Source: an uncultured Eggerthella sp. (GTDB lineage Bacteria > Actinomycetota > Coriobacteriia > Coriobacteriales > Eggerthellaceae). Taken from it: DNA of 64,000 bases. The position numbers and the translations under genes are program-made. Positions 52,833 to 64,000 of this stretch are shown here, piece after piece. The notes beneath the pieces were generated by a model that was not told the DNA's origin, did no database searches, and saw only the letters and a program-made list of their open reading frames with translations. The DNA is taken from assembly GCA_900546175.1 (NCBI GenBank), contig URBX01000008.1, positions 1 to 64,000 on the forward strand, written 5' to 3'. Every line of letters starts with the position of its first letter. Position 1 is the first letter of the stretch.

Positions 52833-53756
52833 ATGAACAACAGTCAGGGAAATACTCAGGATCACGCAATAGTTGATTCTTCTTCTGAAGGCTTTTCTCA
52901 AGCTTCTATTCAGTCTATACCTCCAACAGAAGTAGTATCAGTATCTCCAAGTACTACTGTTTCAGTTAATGGCGGTTTAGACCCTCGTTACCATGAGCCT
53001 TCTCAAAATTTAAGCAAAACAACTATCAATACTTCTTCTGACTTTGACTATACATACATTACTTATCCTGCTCGTATTGCAATTTATGACAACCTTAAAT
53101 CGGCTCCTCAGGTAATTGAAATTCAAGGGGGACCAACACATGAATATATTGAAAAAATTGCAAGTCTAACGTACCAACATGCAAAAAATCTTGGTGGTTT
53201 AATTCCTTATGCTGCTATTCGTGAAGTGTCTGAGAATTTCATCCATGCAAACTTTAATGAAATAGTTGTTTCAATCCTTGATAAAGGAAACACTATTAAA
53301 TTCTGTGATCAAGGACCAGGCATTAAACAAAAAGATTTAGTACAAGAACCAGGATTCACCTCAGCAACTGAACCAATGAAACGCTATATCCGTGGTGTTG
53401 GAAGTGGTTTTCCTTTAGTAAAGGAATATCTCCAGTTTTCTCATGGGTATATCCAGATTGAAGATAACGTAAATCAAGGATCAGTTGTAACTATTAGTCT
53501 TATCCCTAAAGAAGACTCTCAAAATCAAATCCAAACTCCCTCTCAAGTTACCCTCACTAAAAACGAGGAAGTTATTATTAAACTATTCCTTACTACTAAT
53601 ACCCTTGGTATTACCGACATCCACAATGCAACAGGAATTGCAAATAGTAGTATTCATAACGCTTTAAAGACTCTTGAAGAAAAAGGGTTCATTAAAAAGG
53701 TTGGCAAAAAAAGAGAGCTCACAAAAGAAGGAAGAATATTCGCGCTTTCTTTATAA
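52833..53756 (+). CDS. GHKL-type ATPase with C-terminal winged helix, adjacent to oriC
   Basis: 307 residues. Residues 1-75 are a hydrophilic, probably disordered tail. Residues about 100-225 form a histidine-kinase/anti-sigma-type ATPase domain: the N-box REVSENFIHA (Glu131, Asn135, His138), G1 DQGPGI (159-164), a Gly-rich lid GVGSGFPLV and GSVVTIS. There is no dimerisation/phospho-acceptor domain. Residues about 242-307 are a MarR-like winged helix (GITDIHNATGIANSSIHNALKTLEEKGFIKK). The protein therefore probably couples ATP binding to DNA binding. It sits between the two oriC clusters and directly before dnaA, but its role is unknown. The ribosome site is weak. Confidence 0.8.
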   Translation: MNNSQGNTQDHAIVDSSSEGFSQASIQSIPPTEVVSVSPSTTVSVNGGLDPRYHEPSQNLSKTTINTSSDFDYTYITYPARIAIYDNLKSAPQVIEIQGGPTHEYIEKIASLTYQHAKNLGGLIPYAAIREVSENFIHANFNEIVVSILDKGNTIKFCDQGPGIKQKDLVQEPGFTSATEPMKRYIRGVGSGFPLVKEYLQFSHGYIQIEDNVNQGSVVTISLIPKEDSQNQIQTPSQVTLTKNEEVIIKLFLTTNTLGITDIHNATGIANSSIHNALKTLEEKGFIKKVGKKRELTKEGRIFALSL

Positions 53757-53833
53757 TTAGTTATGTTTTTCAGTAAATAAAAAGCACTTTTTTAATCTCT
53801 TTTTTATTCATAAGACATCTTGTAATTTAGTCT

Positions 53834-53842
53834 TGGTATGAT
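53834..53842 (+). promoter_or_regulatory. Possible extended -10 promoter of dnaA
   Basis: TGGTATGAT, an extended -10 match, lies 30 nt before the dnaA ATG. No clear -35. Confidence 0.45.
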
Positions 53843-53872
53843 GATTTTTCATCAACTATTTAAGGTAGAAGT

Positions 53873-55507
53873 ATGGATGTAAATAAGGTTCGCGAAGAAT
53901 TAATTTCACAAATTAAAAAACTCGAAACGGTTAACGCATCTCAAATTGATGCTTTCTTTGCGCGTATCCAAGTTCAGGCGGTAAGTCCTGGATTCATCAT
54001 GCTTACCAGTGATACCGACTTTATTAAAGAGTGGATAGAAACCCACTACAAAAAAGAGATTAAAGAATCACTTAAAGTTTTATACGGTGTTGATTTTGAA
54101 GTTCTTATCGAAGTGGATACCACTCAAAAGAAAGAGGAATCAGAGCAAATAATTCAATCAGCTCCTACAAACAATCCCTTCTCTTCACCAGTAAACCAGA
54201 ACAACATCATTAATAACAATACTCAATTCACTAGCTCTACTACCCAATCTTCTTTCGATTCAATCGGATCAGCTAGTGCAGCTTCTCCTATTATTTCAGG
54301 AGGAGATATCCCTACATCCTCAACCGGAAACGCTCAAAAAAATCTTGAAGAAGGATTAAAAAATACTCAAAGCCAAGATTTAAACACCAGTTCCACACTA
54401 AAAGAATCAAACATCCCTTCCTTTAGTGAAAACAGTTCAAACTCTATAAATCCTGGCCTTACTTCGCTAACGTTCGAGAATTTTGTAATTGGAGAGTCAA
54501 ACCGTTTTGCATACAATATGGCACTTGATGTAGCTGAAAATCCGGGCACTACCAGCATAAACCCTCTCTTTATTTGGGGACGAAGCGGTGTTGGTAAAAC
54601 ACACCTGCTCTGCTCAATTAAAAATTACATCAATAAACAATATCCAAACTTTAACGTATGCTACATAGACTCAATGGAGCTGGTTAATAAATATGGCGAT
54701 GCTGCGTCTGAACACAGCATAAATAAAGACAGTTTTAAGAATTTCGAACGCTTTTTTGAAGAATTCGACGTTCTTCTTATCGATGACATCCAAAGTCTCC
54801 AAGGAAAAAGAGAGACTGTCAATGCCCTCTTCAGGATCATAAATAACAATATCCGTAAGGGTAAACAGCTTGTTTTTTCTGCAGACCGTGCACCAAAAAA
54901 TATTGACCTTGACGAACGATACACTTCTCGTTTTAGTTCAGGAGCTGTTGTTGATATCCAACCACCTGATGACGAAACAAAAAGAAATCTAATTAAGAGC
55001 TTTATTAAGCAGAATGAAAAAGAAATTGGATTCCAAATAAAAATTACTGACAATGCGCTCGACTATATCGTTGAACTCTCAAGCCCTAACGTTCGTGAAT
55101 TAAAAAGCGCAATACTTAACGTTATATACACTTTAAAGCTTGAAGGTGAAACTGAATTATCACGAAAAAAGGTAAACCAAGTTCTTGGAAACCATTTCAT
55201 CACGGGAGGAAAGAAGAAAATTACCGTAGATATGGTTCAAAAAGCGGTTGAACAATACTACTCAGTTTCCCATAGTGACTTAATTGGTAAAAAAAGAGCT
55301 CAAGCAATCACATTCCCAAGACAGGTTGCTATTTATCTTTGTTATCAGTTAGTTGAAACTACTGGTTCAGCTATTGCAAAACAATTTAATCGCGATCACG
55401 CCACTGCAATGTATGCAAAGAAAGTAATTGAAGAACGTATTAAAGATAATCGCGACTTAATTGAAGATGTAGAAGTAATAAAAGATTTGATTAAAGAACA
55501 ACAATAA
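53873..55507 (+). CDS. dnaA: Chromosomal replication initiator DnaA
   Basis: An AAA+ initiator of 544 residues. Domain I is at the N-terminus, and domain II (about 90-200) is a long Asn/Ser/Gln-rich linker. Domain III carries Walker A GRSGVGKTH (usually GGVGLGKTH) and Walker B LLIDDIQSL. Domain IV, which binds DnaA boxes, ends with FNRDHATAMYAKKV (the family HTH signature reads near-identically). AAGG-type purines precede the ATG. The genes on either side make up the conserved origin cluster. Confidence 0.97.
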   Translation: MDVNKVREELISQIKKLETVNASQIDAFFARIQVQAVSPGFIMLTSDTDFIKEWIETHYKKEIKESLKVLYGVDFEVLIEVDTTQKKEESEQIIQSAPTNNPFSSPVNQNNIINNNTQFTSSTTQSSFDSIGSASAASPIISGGDIPTSSTGNAQKNLEEGLKNTQSQDLNTSSTLKESNIPSFSENSSNSINPGLTSLTFENFVIGESNRFAYNMALDVAENPGTTSINPLFIWGRSGVGKTHLLCSIKNYINKQYPNFNVCYIDSMELVNKYGDAASEHSINKDSFKNFERFFEEFDVLLIDDIQSLQGKRETVNALFRIINNNIRKGKQLVFSADRAPKNIDLDERYTSRFSSGAVVDIQPPDDETKRNLIKSFIKQNEKEIGFQIKITDNALDYIVELSSPNVRELKSAILNVIYTLKLEGETELSRKKVNQVLGNHFITGGKKKITVDMVQKAVEQYYSVSHSDLIGKKRAQAITFPRQVAIYLCYQLVETTGSAIAKQFNRDHATAMYAKKVIEERIKDNRDLIEDVEVIKDLIKEQQ

Positions 55508-55768
55508 ATAACCCAATAATTCCTCTGTGGAAAAACTTATGGAAAAAAGTTTAGAACTCATGGGAAAATGTAAGAATTAAGTGGAAAGAATTATTAACGA
55601 GTTATCCAAGTGGAAAACCGAGAAGTTTTCAACAATTCTGACAAACTTAAAAATAAGCATTTATCAGGCATTTTGTAAGTTATCAACAAACTAACAGTGC
55701 TTATTAAGATAAATACTCTATATAAATATAGAGAGAAGTAAATTAAAGAGTGAAGGAAATAGATTTTC
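55508..55768. other. oriC, part 2 (dnaA-dnaN intergenic DnaA-box cluster)
   Basis: No gene. DnaA-box-like elements: TGTGGAAAA 55526-55534, TTATCCAAG 55602-55610, AGTGGAAAA 55609-55617, TTTTCAACA 55626-55634 and TTATCAACA 55680-55688. With the cluster upstream of the GHKL gene this gives a bipartite origin, as known in Bacillus and others. The dnaN ribosome site AAGGAA is at its right end. Confidence 0.8.
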
Positions 55769-56866
55769 ATGAAATTCAGTGTTAACCAATCAGAATTAGC
55801 CAATGCACTCTCTGTAGCTATTAAAGGAACTTCATCTAAATCTACCCTTACTATTCTTGCGGGCATTTATGTAAAAGCTAGTCAAAACACATTGCTTATT
55901 CAGTCTTCAAATTTAGATCTCTCAATAAAAGTATCTATTAATGCTCTTATTGAAGAAGAGGGAAGTGCGGTAATACCAGGTAAGCTTTTCTTAGATGTTG
56001 TAAAAAGTCTGCCTGATATGGCAGTACTTATTGAAGTAACTGATTTTATTGCTTCAATATATGCAAATAACTCAACGTTTACTTTAAAGACGCTTGATCC
56101 AGGAGACTTCCCTCTTTTTCCTGAAATTACTCCGGAAATTGAAGCTCAATTCCCTTATAAGCAATTCGCTTCAATGATTAAGAGTACTGCCAAGATTGTT
56201 TCTCATGATGAGTCTCATCCAATCCTTAGCGGTATTCTTATTACTCAAGAAGGCAATTCACTTAAGATGGTTGCAACTGACTCTTTTAGATTAGGTGTTG
56301 CTGAAACCGAACTTCAAAACTGCACCCAGTCTCAATTCGAAGTAGTAATTTCAGGTAAATTCCTTCAGGATATTGCTTCTCTTCCACCAAGTGAAGAAAA
56401 CATTTCTTTAGCAGTAAGTGAAAATCAAATTATTGCTTCTTATAACAATATGACTTTTATTAATCGTCGTATTGAGGGAAATTTCCCAAATTATAAACAA
56501 CTTATAAGTAATGATTACAAAACAAGAATAAAACTATCAACAAAAGACCTCTCTGATGCAGTACGTCGTGTGTCTTTATTAAGTAATAAGATTTCGCCAG
56601 TACAGATTAATATTGACGCAGAATCTCAAGTTCTTACCCTTATTTCTCACTCGCAAGAGGTTGGAAATGCTCAAGAAATTATTCCTTGCGAAATTGAGGG
56701 AGAATCGGTGGATATTGCATTTAACTATACGTATGTTCTTGATGGTTTGAATTCAATATCTGATAACGAAGTATATTTTGAATTGTTTGGTCCAATGCGC
56801 CCAGGTATTTTTAAAACTGAAGGAAAACAAAACTTCCTTTATTTAATTATGCCTGTTCGTATTTAA
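55769..56866 (+). CDS. dnaN: DNA polymerase III beta clamp
   Basis: The sliding clamp, 365 residues. It begins MKFSVNQSELANALSVAIKG and ends NFLYLIMPVRI, the usual ends of DnaN, which binds polymerase and loader peptides in a pocket between its domains. It lies between dnaA and recF with ordinary spacing. No deviations are seen. Confidence 0.96.
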   Translation: MKFSVNQSELANALSVAIKGTSSKSTLTILAGIYVKASQNTLLIQSSNLDLSIKVSINALIEEEGSAVIPGKLFLDVVKSLPDMAVLIEVTDFIASIYANNSTFTLKTLDPGDFPLFPEITPEIEAQFPYKQFASMIKSTAKIVSHDESHPILSGILITQEGNSLKMVATDSFRLGVAETELQNCTQSQFEVVISGKFLQDIASLPPSEENISLAVSENQIIASYNNMTFINRRIEGNFPNYKQLISNDYKTRIKLSTKDLSDAVRRVSLLSNKISPVQINIDAESQVLTLISHSQEVGNAQEIIPCEIEGESVDIAFNYTYVLDGLNSISDNEVYFELFGPMRPGIFKTEGKQNFLYLIMPVRI

Positions 56867-56891
56867 ATAAGCGATACGTTAGTGAGTATGT

Positions 56892-58025
56892 ATGACTCTG
56901 AGTATTTCGGAAGTGTATTACCAAAATTTCCGTAATTACCAAACATATTCCCTTACTAAGGTAGGTAATCTCACTATTTTTATTGGCCCTAACGCTATTG
57001 GAAAAACAAACCTTATTGAAGGCATTCAGCTAACAACAGCGCTCCATTCCTTTAGAAACCCAAAAAATCAGCATTTAGTTACTTTGGGAAAAGAACATGG
57101 GAGCGTAAAAACAATAATTACGGGTGATCAACGTAAAATTGATATCGAACTGAGCGTTACTAACAATAAAAAAGAGTATCTCTACAACGGAAAAAAGAAA
57201 CAGGCGCAAGCAATACGGGGAATTCTTCCTGCGGTTCTTTTCTGTCCAGATGATTTAACTTTTATAAAAGGATCTCAAAGTGTTAAACGTGCACAAATAG
57301 ATAATTTGGGCTCTCAATTATCTAAGAATTACCACGTGGTTCAAAAAGATTACGAGAAAATTATTAAACAAAAAAATAAATACCTTAAAGATACGGTTTC
57401 TCATTCTTATCTTTTAAGTATCAATGAAGTGGTAGCTACCATTGGCGCACAACTCTACGTTTTGCGTAGTAATTTAGTGAATGAATTATCACCATATATT
57501 CAGACGTATTATCGTCAACTATCAGGTAATAATGAATCGGTTTCAGTAGGATATATCCCTTCTTGGCATAAATATGAGACGAATAAAGAAGTTTTCACAA
57601 CGTTTAATTGTCTCTCAAAAAAAGAAGCTAAAGAACAATTAATAGCCGTTATGGAGACCCAGTACTTTCGTGAGCATCAACGTCATTTGTCCTTATTTGG
57701 TCCTCATAACGACCAAATAGAATTCTTTATTGATGGTAGAAACGCCGGACTATTCGCAAGTCAAGGACAACAACGATCGTTAGTTTTGGCGTATAAGATG
57801 GCGGAAGTATCCTTAATAAAAGATAAATTAAACCAAAATCCAGTACTTCTTCTTGATGATGTTATGAGTGAACTAGATGATATGAGAAGAAGTTATCTTA
57901 TGTCTCTTATCAATAATGAAGTACAGACCTTTATTACTTCAACTCACTTAGCTTATTTTGATAAGAATATTCTTCAAAAAGCGGATGTCATAACATTAGG
58001 AGGGGAAAATGGCAAAAACATATAA
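56892..58025 (+). CDS. recF: RecF DNA replication/repair ATPase
   Basis: An SMC-like ATPase, 377 residues, which loads RecA at gaps with RecO and RecR. Walker A is FIGPNAIGKTNLIEGIQL, and the C-terminal signature ASQGQQRSLVLAYKMAEV with LLDDVMSELDD gives the ABC-type signature and Walker B. It overlaps the next gene by 17 nt, so translation is coupled. Confidence 0.94.
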   Translation: MTLSISEVYYQNFRNYQTYSLTKVGNLTIFIGPNAIGKTNLIEGIQLTTALHSFRNPKNQHLVTLGKEHGSVKTIITGDQRKIDIELSVTNNKKEYLYNGKKKQAQAIRGILPAVLFCPDDLTFIKGSQSVKRAQIDNLGSQLSKNYHVVQKDYEKIIKQKNKYLKDTVSHSYLLSINEVVATIGAQLYVLRSNLVNELSPYIQTYYRQLSGNNESVSVGYIPSWHKYETNKEVFTTFNCLSKKEAKEQLIAVMETQYFREHQRHLSLFGPHNDQIEFFIDGRNAGLFASQGQQRSLVLAYKMAEVSLIKDKLNQNPVLLLDDVMSELDDMRRSYLMSLINNEVQTFITSTHLAYFDKNILQKADVITLGGENGKNI

Positions 58026-58653
58026 AAAACCTGACGGTTCTCGAGTCCTTTTTTCCTCACTTCCTTATAAAGCTCAAAAAATAATAAGAGAAGATAATAA
58101 AAACTACACTCTTTCCCAAAACTTTAAAAAGATGGTGAAAAATATTCCTGAGGAAGTAAAAACTCAATATCTTAAAGAAAAAAAGATTCAAAAAACATAT
58201 CAACAGTTTAGTGAGGTAACTGATCAAGTAATTCTTGACCATATTAATTCTCTTTATCTTCTTTACGAAAATGATGAGATAAATCTTATAGCTTATGTAG
58301 ATAGCTCTCTTATCGCAGCGGAATTAAATGCACGTAGGGAATTGATTAAGTTTAGGTATCGCGAAAAATTCGATATTCAAATTGATAATTTTGATATCAG
58401 GATATCCCGTGGGCCCTACTTAAAAAACTATCCTTTTAAAGAATTTAAAGAAAGAAAGAAAAACGAAACAAATACAAAATGTATTGAAAAAACCTCCAAC
58501 GAAAAGAATTTTGTAGATGATTCACTCCTTTCTTATAGTGATCTTTCGTCAGAAGATATTCTTTCAATTGAACAAATGCTTTCTTGCGTAGAAGATGAAG
58601 ATTTAAGAAACTCTTTTAAAAAGGTTCTTATAGCCCAAAAAAAGCAAAAGTAG
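58009..58653 (+). CDS. DUF721 protein (DciA-like helicase-loading candidate)
   Basis: 214 residues. The segment LIAYVDSSLIAAELNARRELIKFRYREKF fits the DUF721 pattern (hydrophobic-beta, DSS, helix with Glu-Leu). In other bacteria this family includes DciA, which loads the replicative helicase DnaB. It sits between recF and gyrB, its usual actinobacterial place. The first 60 and last 60 residues are charged and low in conservation. Function is inferred from family and position. Confidence 0.8.
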   Translation: MAKTYKKPDGSRVLFSSLPYKAQKIIREDNKNYTLSQNFKKMVKNIPEEVKTQYLKEKKIQKTYQQFSEVTDQVILDHINSLYLLYENDEINLIAYVDSSLIAAELNARRELIKFRYREKFDIQIDNFDIRISRGPYLKNYPFKEFKERKKNETNTKCIEKTSNEKNFVDDSLLSYSDLSSEDILSIEQMLSCVEDEDLRNSFKKVLIAQKKQK

Positions 58654-58770
58654 AGTTTTTTATAAAAAACTTCAGATTTATGTCAAAACGCCCATTATTG
58701 GCGCCTCTCAAGCCTTTTAATATATAAAAAATCCATACTTACCAAGCCTAGCATTTAACACGGTTAATTG

Positions 58771-58779
58771 TGATATAAT
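58771..58779 (+). promoter_or_regulatory. Extended -10 promoter of gyrB
   Basis: TGATATAAT, an extended -10 with consensus TATAAT, ends 45 nt before the gyrB start. No good -35 is seen. Confidence 0.5.
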
Positions 58780-58785
58780 TCCTAG

Positions 58786-60777
<1,992 letters not shown>

Positions 60778-60788
60778 GGAGTAATTTC

Positions 60789-63467
60789 GTGTCAGATAAC
60801 TTTAACGATTTCACTTCTGAGAATACTGATTCAGAAAAATTAAATACCGAACAAGCTTCAGAACAAGTTTCGGAAGAAACGACACTTCTCGATTCTGAAC
60901 AAGAAATTGAAACTCCTGTTTCTGAAGAACAGAAAGCACGTGCGATGATGGTTGATATGCCAAACCCTCACGGCGCAATTATTGAAAATGCAAACGGTGG
61001 TGAAGGCACTATTGTTCGCAGTGCTTATCTTGGCAAAGAAATGCAGACTTCCTTCTTGGAATACTCCATGTCCGTTATTGTTTCGCGTGCTCTTCCAGAC
61101 GTACGTGACGGTTTAAAGCCAGTTCATCGCCGTATTTTGTACGCAATGAATATGGCAGGTATTACTCCAGCAAAACCTCACGCAAAATCTGCGCGTACAG
61201 TTGGTGACGTTATTGGTAAATATCACCCACACGGTGACTCAGCGGTATACGACACTATGGTTCGTTTAGCTCAACCATTTTCTATGCGTGTACCTTTAGT
61301 TGATGGTCATGGAAACTTTGGTTCTATTGACGGTGACAGCGCTGCAGCTATGCGTTACACCGAAGCACGTCTTGATAAAGCAGCAATGGAACTTCTCCGT
61401 GATTTAAATAAAGAAACCGTAGACATGGTTCCAAACTATGATGAATCTACTTACGAACCATCAGTTTTACCTGCTCGTTTCCCTAATTTATTAGTTAACG
61501 GATCTTCTGGTATTGCAGTTGGTATGGCTACTAATATTCCACCTCACAATTTAGGTGAAACTATTGATGCTACCTGCTTATTACTAGACAACCCTGACGC
61601 AACACTTGACGAAATTATGGAAGTCTTACCAGGTCCTGACTTCCCTACAGGTGCGTTAATTATGGGTAAAGATGGTATTCGTCAAGCATATGAAACAGGT
61701 CGCGGTAGCATTACTATCCGTTCAAAAACACGTGTTGAAGAGGGTAAAAACGGAAAGAGCACTATTGTTATTTCCGAAATTCCTTATCAGGTAAACCGTA
61801 CTAATCTTCTTAAGAAGATTGCAGATTTAGTGCGCGATAAAAAATTGCCAGAAGTATCAAATGTTCACGACGGTGCAGACCGTACTGGCATTGATATTTT
61901 AATTGAGCTCAAATCTAACGCTATTCCACAAGTAGTGTTGAATAAGTTATTTAAACATACCCAACTCCAGGTTGGCTTTGGTTGTAATTTTGTTGCGTTA
62001 GTAAATGGTATTCCTCAAACATTGCCATTAAAAGCATGTTTAACGGAATATATTAAACATCAGGTTGATGTTATTACCCGTCGTACTCGTTACGATTTAG
62101 CTAAAGCAGAAGCACGTGCCCATATTTTAGAGGGCTATGTAATTGCGCTTGATAATATCGATGAGGTAATTAGCATTATCCGTGGTTCTGAAACTGAAGA
62201 AATCGCTAAGAATGAATTATGTGCTCGTTTTAAACTTTCAACAAAACAATCGGAAGCAATTCTTCAGATGCGCTTGCGTCGTTTGACTGGTTTAGAACGT
62301 TCAAAAATTGAGCAAGAATTACAAGAACTTCGCGAATTAATTGCTTATTACCAAAAGGTATTAGGTGATCCTGCAGAAGTTCGTCGCATTATTAAAGAAG
62401 AACTTCAAGATATCAAGAAGCGCTTCGATACCCCTCGTCGTACTCAACTTTCCGAAACCGAAAAAGATATTGACGTTGAAGACCTTATTGCTGATAAAGA
62501 AGTAGCAATTACGGTAACAAAGGCCGGTTATATCAAGCGCCTTCCAATCACTACTTATCGCCAACAAAAACGTGGTGGAAAAGGAATGCAGGGTGTAAAT
62601 CTGAAAGACAATGACTTCGTAGAGCACTTATTTGTTGCTTCTACTCATGATTACATGTTGTTCTTCACTTCTTTCGGTAAGGTTTACCGCTTAAAGGCTT
62701 ATGAAGTTCCAGAGGCTTCTCGTCATGCGCGCGGTACCGCAATTGTTAACTTACTTCAGCTTGATAAAGGCGAGACGGTTTCGGCAGTTATTTCGACAAA
62801 AGATTTTCCAGATAACGAGTATCTTTTGTTTGCAACTGAACAAGGTATGGTAAAAAAGACATCCATGAACCAATATGATCGCACCCGTCGCGATGGATTG
62901 ATTGCTATTAATCTTAGAGAAGATGACAGCTTAATTACTGTTAAGCGTGTTGCTCCTGGCGAGGATGTAGTAATGGTTTCTTCTGCAGGTAAAGCAATTC
63001 GTTGGAATTCTGACGAAATCCGCCCAATGGGTCGTGACACCATGGGTGTTCGCGGAATGAAACTTCCAATTGAATCACGTGTTCTTGGTATGGAAATTGT
63101 AAAACCAAATTCAGAATTGTTAGTTATTACCGAACTTGGTTATGGTAAACGTACCGACATTGATGAGTATCCACTTCACCACCGTGGTGGACAAGGAGTC
63201 TTCACTATTAGTATGACTAAGAAAAAAGGTTTCTTAGCAGGCATGCGTATTGTTAATAATGAAGACGAACTTATGATTATTACTGAATCAGGCGTTGTGG
63301 TTCGTACTCCTGTGTCTGGAATTTCAAAATTAGGACGCTCGACTCAAGGCGTTCTTATTATGAACGTTGCTGAAAACGACAAAGTAACATCCCTTGCTTC
63401 TGGCGTTGAAGGTAGTACTCAGCAGAAAAAAGAAGTAGATCAAAACCGACAAACTCTTGATTTGTAA
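60789..63467 (+). CDS. gyrA: DNA gyrase subunit A
   Basis: The cleavage-religation subunit, 892 residues. About 60 acidic and Ser-rich residues precede the core. The catalytic Tyr is in MRYTEAR, and the quinolone region reads [11 protein letters not shown] (Ser and Asp present, the sensitive-type residues). The C-terminal domain carries the GyrA box QQKRGGKG that wraps DNA. The start is GTG with AAGGAG, 11 nt after gyrB. Confidence 0.96.
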   Translation: MSDNFNDFTSENTDSEKLNTEQASEQVSEETTLLDSEQEIETPVSEEQKARAMMVDMPNPHGAIIENANGGEGTIVRSAYLGKEMQTSFLEYSMSVIVSRALPDVRDGLKPVHRRILYAMNMAGITPAKPHAKSARTVGDVIGKYHPHGDSAVYDTMVRLAQPFSMRVPLVDGHGNFGSIDGDSAAAMRYTEARLDKAAMELLRDLNKETVDMVPNYDESTYEPSVLPARFPNLLVNGSSGIAVGMATNIPPHNLGETIDATCLLLDNPDATLDEIMEVLPGPDFPTGALIMGKDGIRQAYETGRGSITIRSKTRVEEGKNGKSTIVISEIPYQVNRTNLLKKIADLVRDKKLPEVSNVHDGADRTGIDILIELKSNAIPQVVLNKLFKHTQLQVGFGCNFVALVNGIPQTLPLKACLTEYIKHQVDVITRRTRYDLAKAEARAHILEGYVIALDNIDEVISIIRGSETEEIAKNELCARFKLSTKQSEAILQMRLRRLTGLERSKIEQELQELRELIAYYQKVLGDPAEVRRIIKEELQDIKKRFDTPRRTQLSETEKDIDVEDLIADKEVAITVTKAGYIKRLPITTYRQQKRGGKGMQGVNLKDNDFVEHLFVASTHDYMLFFTSFGKVYRLKAYEVPEASRHARGTAIVNLLQLDKGETVSAVISTKDFPDNEYLLFATEQGMVKKTSMNQYDRTRRDGLIAINLREDDSLITVKRVAPGEDVVMVSSAGKAIRWNSDEIRPMGRDTMGVRGMKLPIESRVLGMEIVKPNSELLVITELGYGKRTDIDEYPLHHRGGQGVFTISMTKKKGFLAGMRIVNNEDELMIITESGVVVRTPVSGISKLGRSTQGVLIMNVAENDKVTSLASGVEGSTQQKKEVDQNRQTLDL

Positions 63468-63496
63468 GGAAAAGTCAAAAAATTAAAAAATAATTG

Positions 63497-63525
63497 TTGA
63501 CTCAAAGATTAATATGTAATAAATT
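63497..63525 (+). promoter_or_regulatory. Promoter of tRNA-Ile
   Basis: TTGACT (63497-63502), a 17-nt spacer and TAAATT (63520-63525), 18 nt before the tRNA. Confidence 0.65.
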
Positions 63526-63543
63526 AATCAGGCACGATTTTTA

Positions 63544-63620
<77 letters not shown>

Positions 63621-63630
63621 TTTAACATAT

Positions 63631-63675
63631 AAACGCTCCACCGAGAGCCGAGTTAGCCGATGGAGCGTTTATTTA
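63631..63675 (+). terminator. Terminator after tRNA-Ile
   Basis: AAACGCTCCA and TGGAGCGTTT form a 10-bp stem around a long loop, followed by ATTTAT. It separates the two tRNA genes, which each have a promoter. Confidence 0.65.
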
Positions 63676-63684
63676 TAAAAATTG

Positions 63685-63713
63685 TTGCAAATGCTCAAAA
63701 TGTCTGATAAGAT
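63685..63713 (+). promoter_or_regulatory. Promoter of tRNA-Ala
   Basis: TTGCAA (63685-63690), a 17-nt spacer and TAAGAT (63708-63713). Confidence 0.65.
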
Positions 63714-63731
63714 ATTCGAGCTGTTATACGT

Positions 63732-63807
63732 GGGGCATTAGCTCAGCTGGGAGAGCGCGGGCTTTGCAAGCCTGAGGTCAGGGGTTCGATCCCCCTATGC
63801 TCCACCA
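63732..63807 (+). tRNA. tRNA-Ala (anticodon TGC)
   Basis: A 76-nt cloverleaf. The acceptor GGGGCAT pairs with ATGCTCC and includes a G3-U70 wobble, the alanine identity element. The anticodon loop is TTTGCAA. CCA is encoded. Confidence 0.97.
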
Positions 63808-63816
63808 TGAATTTTC

Positions 63817-63841
63817 AAGCGAACCTATGGTTCGCTTTTTT
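63817..63841 (+). terminator. Terminator after tRNA-Ala
   Basis: AAGCGAACC-TAT-GGTTCGCTT followed by TTTT. From 63842 to the window edge no gene is supported. Confidence 0.9.
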
Positions 63842-64000
63842 AATGCAAAAATTCAGAGTTTTTCTGCTTTAGAGTTTTACAGTGAAAGCTATAGGGCAAG
63901 CAGATATAGCATTATCCGCTAATCCAAGTTGTTGCTATCTCAATTGATAAACAAATGAGTCGTAGAACTAAAATAAGGAAAACTAATCGAAAGGTTCTGA

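Noticed and set aside
61030..61280. Quinolone-resistance change in GyrA
   Set aside because: The region reads [11 protein letters not shown], with the sensitive-type Ser and Asp, so no resistance allele is indicated.

Overview
The window looks like the replication-origin region of a low-GC anaerobic actinobacterium of the class Coriobacteriia, probably Atopobiaceae (an Atopobium, Lancefieldella or Fannyhessea type). The reasons are: the gene order dnaK-grpE-dnaJ-hspR-clpB with an HspR repressor; a gyrB-gyrA-tRNA-Ile-tRNA-Ala block; a short zinc-ribbon-less DnaJ; oxygen-sensitive enzymes such as indolepyruvate:ferredoxin oxidoreductase and a 2[4Fe-4S] ferredoxin; and an NRAMP-type transporter resembling the Mg2+ transporters known from Eggerthella. 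The species is an inference and was not searched.

Left arm, 1-16 kb: a tRNA-Thr with a duplicated 3' end, a short-chain dehydrogenase, a SpoU methyltransferase and citrate synthase, tRNA-Arg, a long structured leader followed by an MgtE-like sensor and an NRAMP-related transporter, 5-formyl-THF cyclo-ligase, a sodium:solute symporter, a small repeat peptide, then purE-iorA-iorB and a FabK-like flavoenzyme.

15-34 kb: a HAD phosphatase, a LytS/LytTR-type two-component pair, a TauE/SafE exporter, a coupled trkH-lipoprotein-rsgA cluster, the complete HspR heat-shock operon read from one promoter upstream of dnaK, ferredoxin, hypE and nikR with a small His-rich protein, galE and a DUF5679 zinc-ribbon protein.

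34-45 kb: a three-gene unit (an exonuclease-helicase DinG, a membrane coiled-coil protein, and a 1369-residue membrane protein that appears to be a split, catalytically dead M28 peptidase carrying a disordered insert of about 965 residues), a tail-anchored unknown, ddl and rlmN.

45-64 kb: the origin. On the minus strand, reading away from it: rpmH-rnpA-yidD-yidC-khpB-rsmG-parA-parB with two perfect parS sites. On the plus strand: a GHKL ATPase/winged-helix protein, dnaA, dnaN, recF, a DUF721 (DciA-like) gene, gyrB, gyrA, tRNA-Ile and tRNA-Ala. DnaA-box clusters lie on both sides of the ATPase-dnaA pair, so oriC appears bipartite.

Most of the window is housekeeping. The least explained parts are the pseudo-peptidase/coiled-coil/DinG unit, the origin-adjacent ATPase-HTH protein, the Mg2+ leader-sensor-transporter unit, and several small proteins with their own signals. 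All start choices, motifs and repeats come from reading the sequence; no database search was possible.
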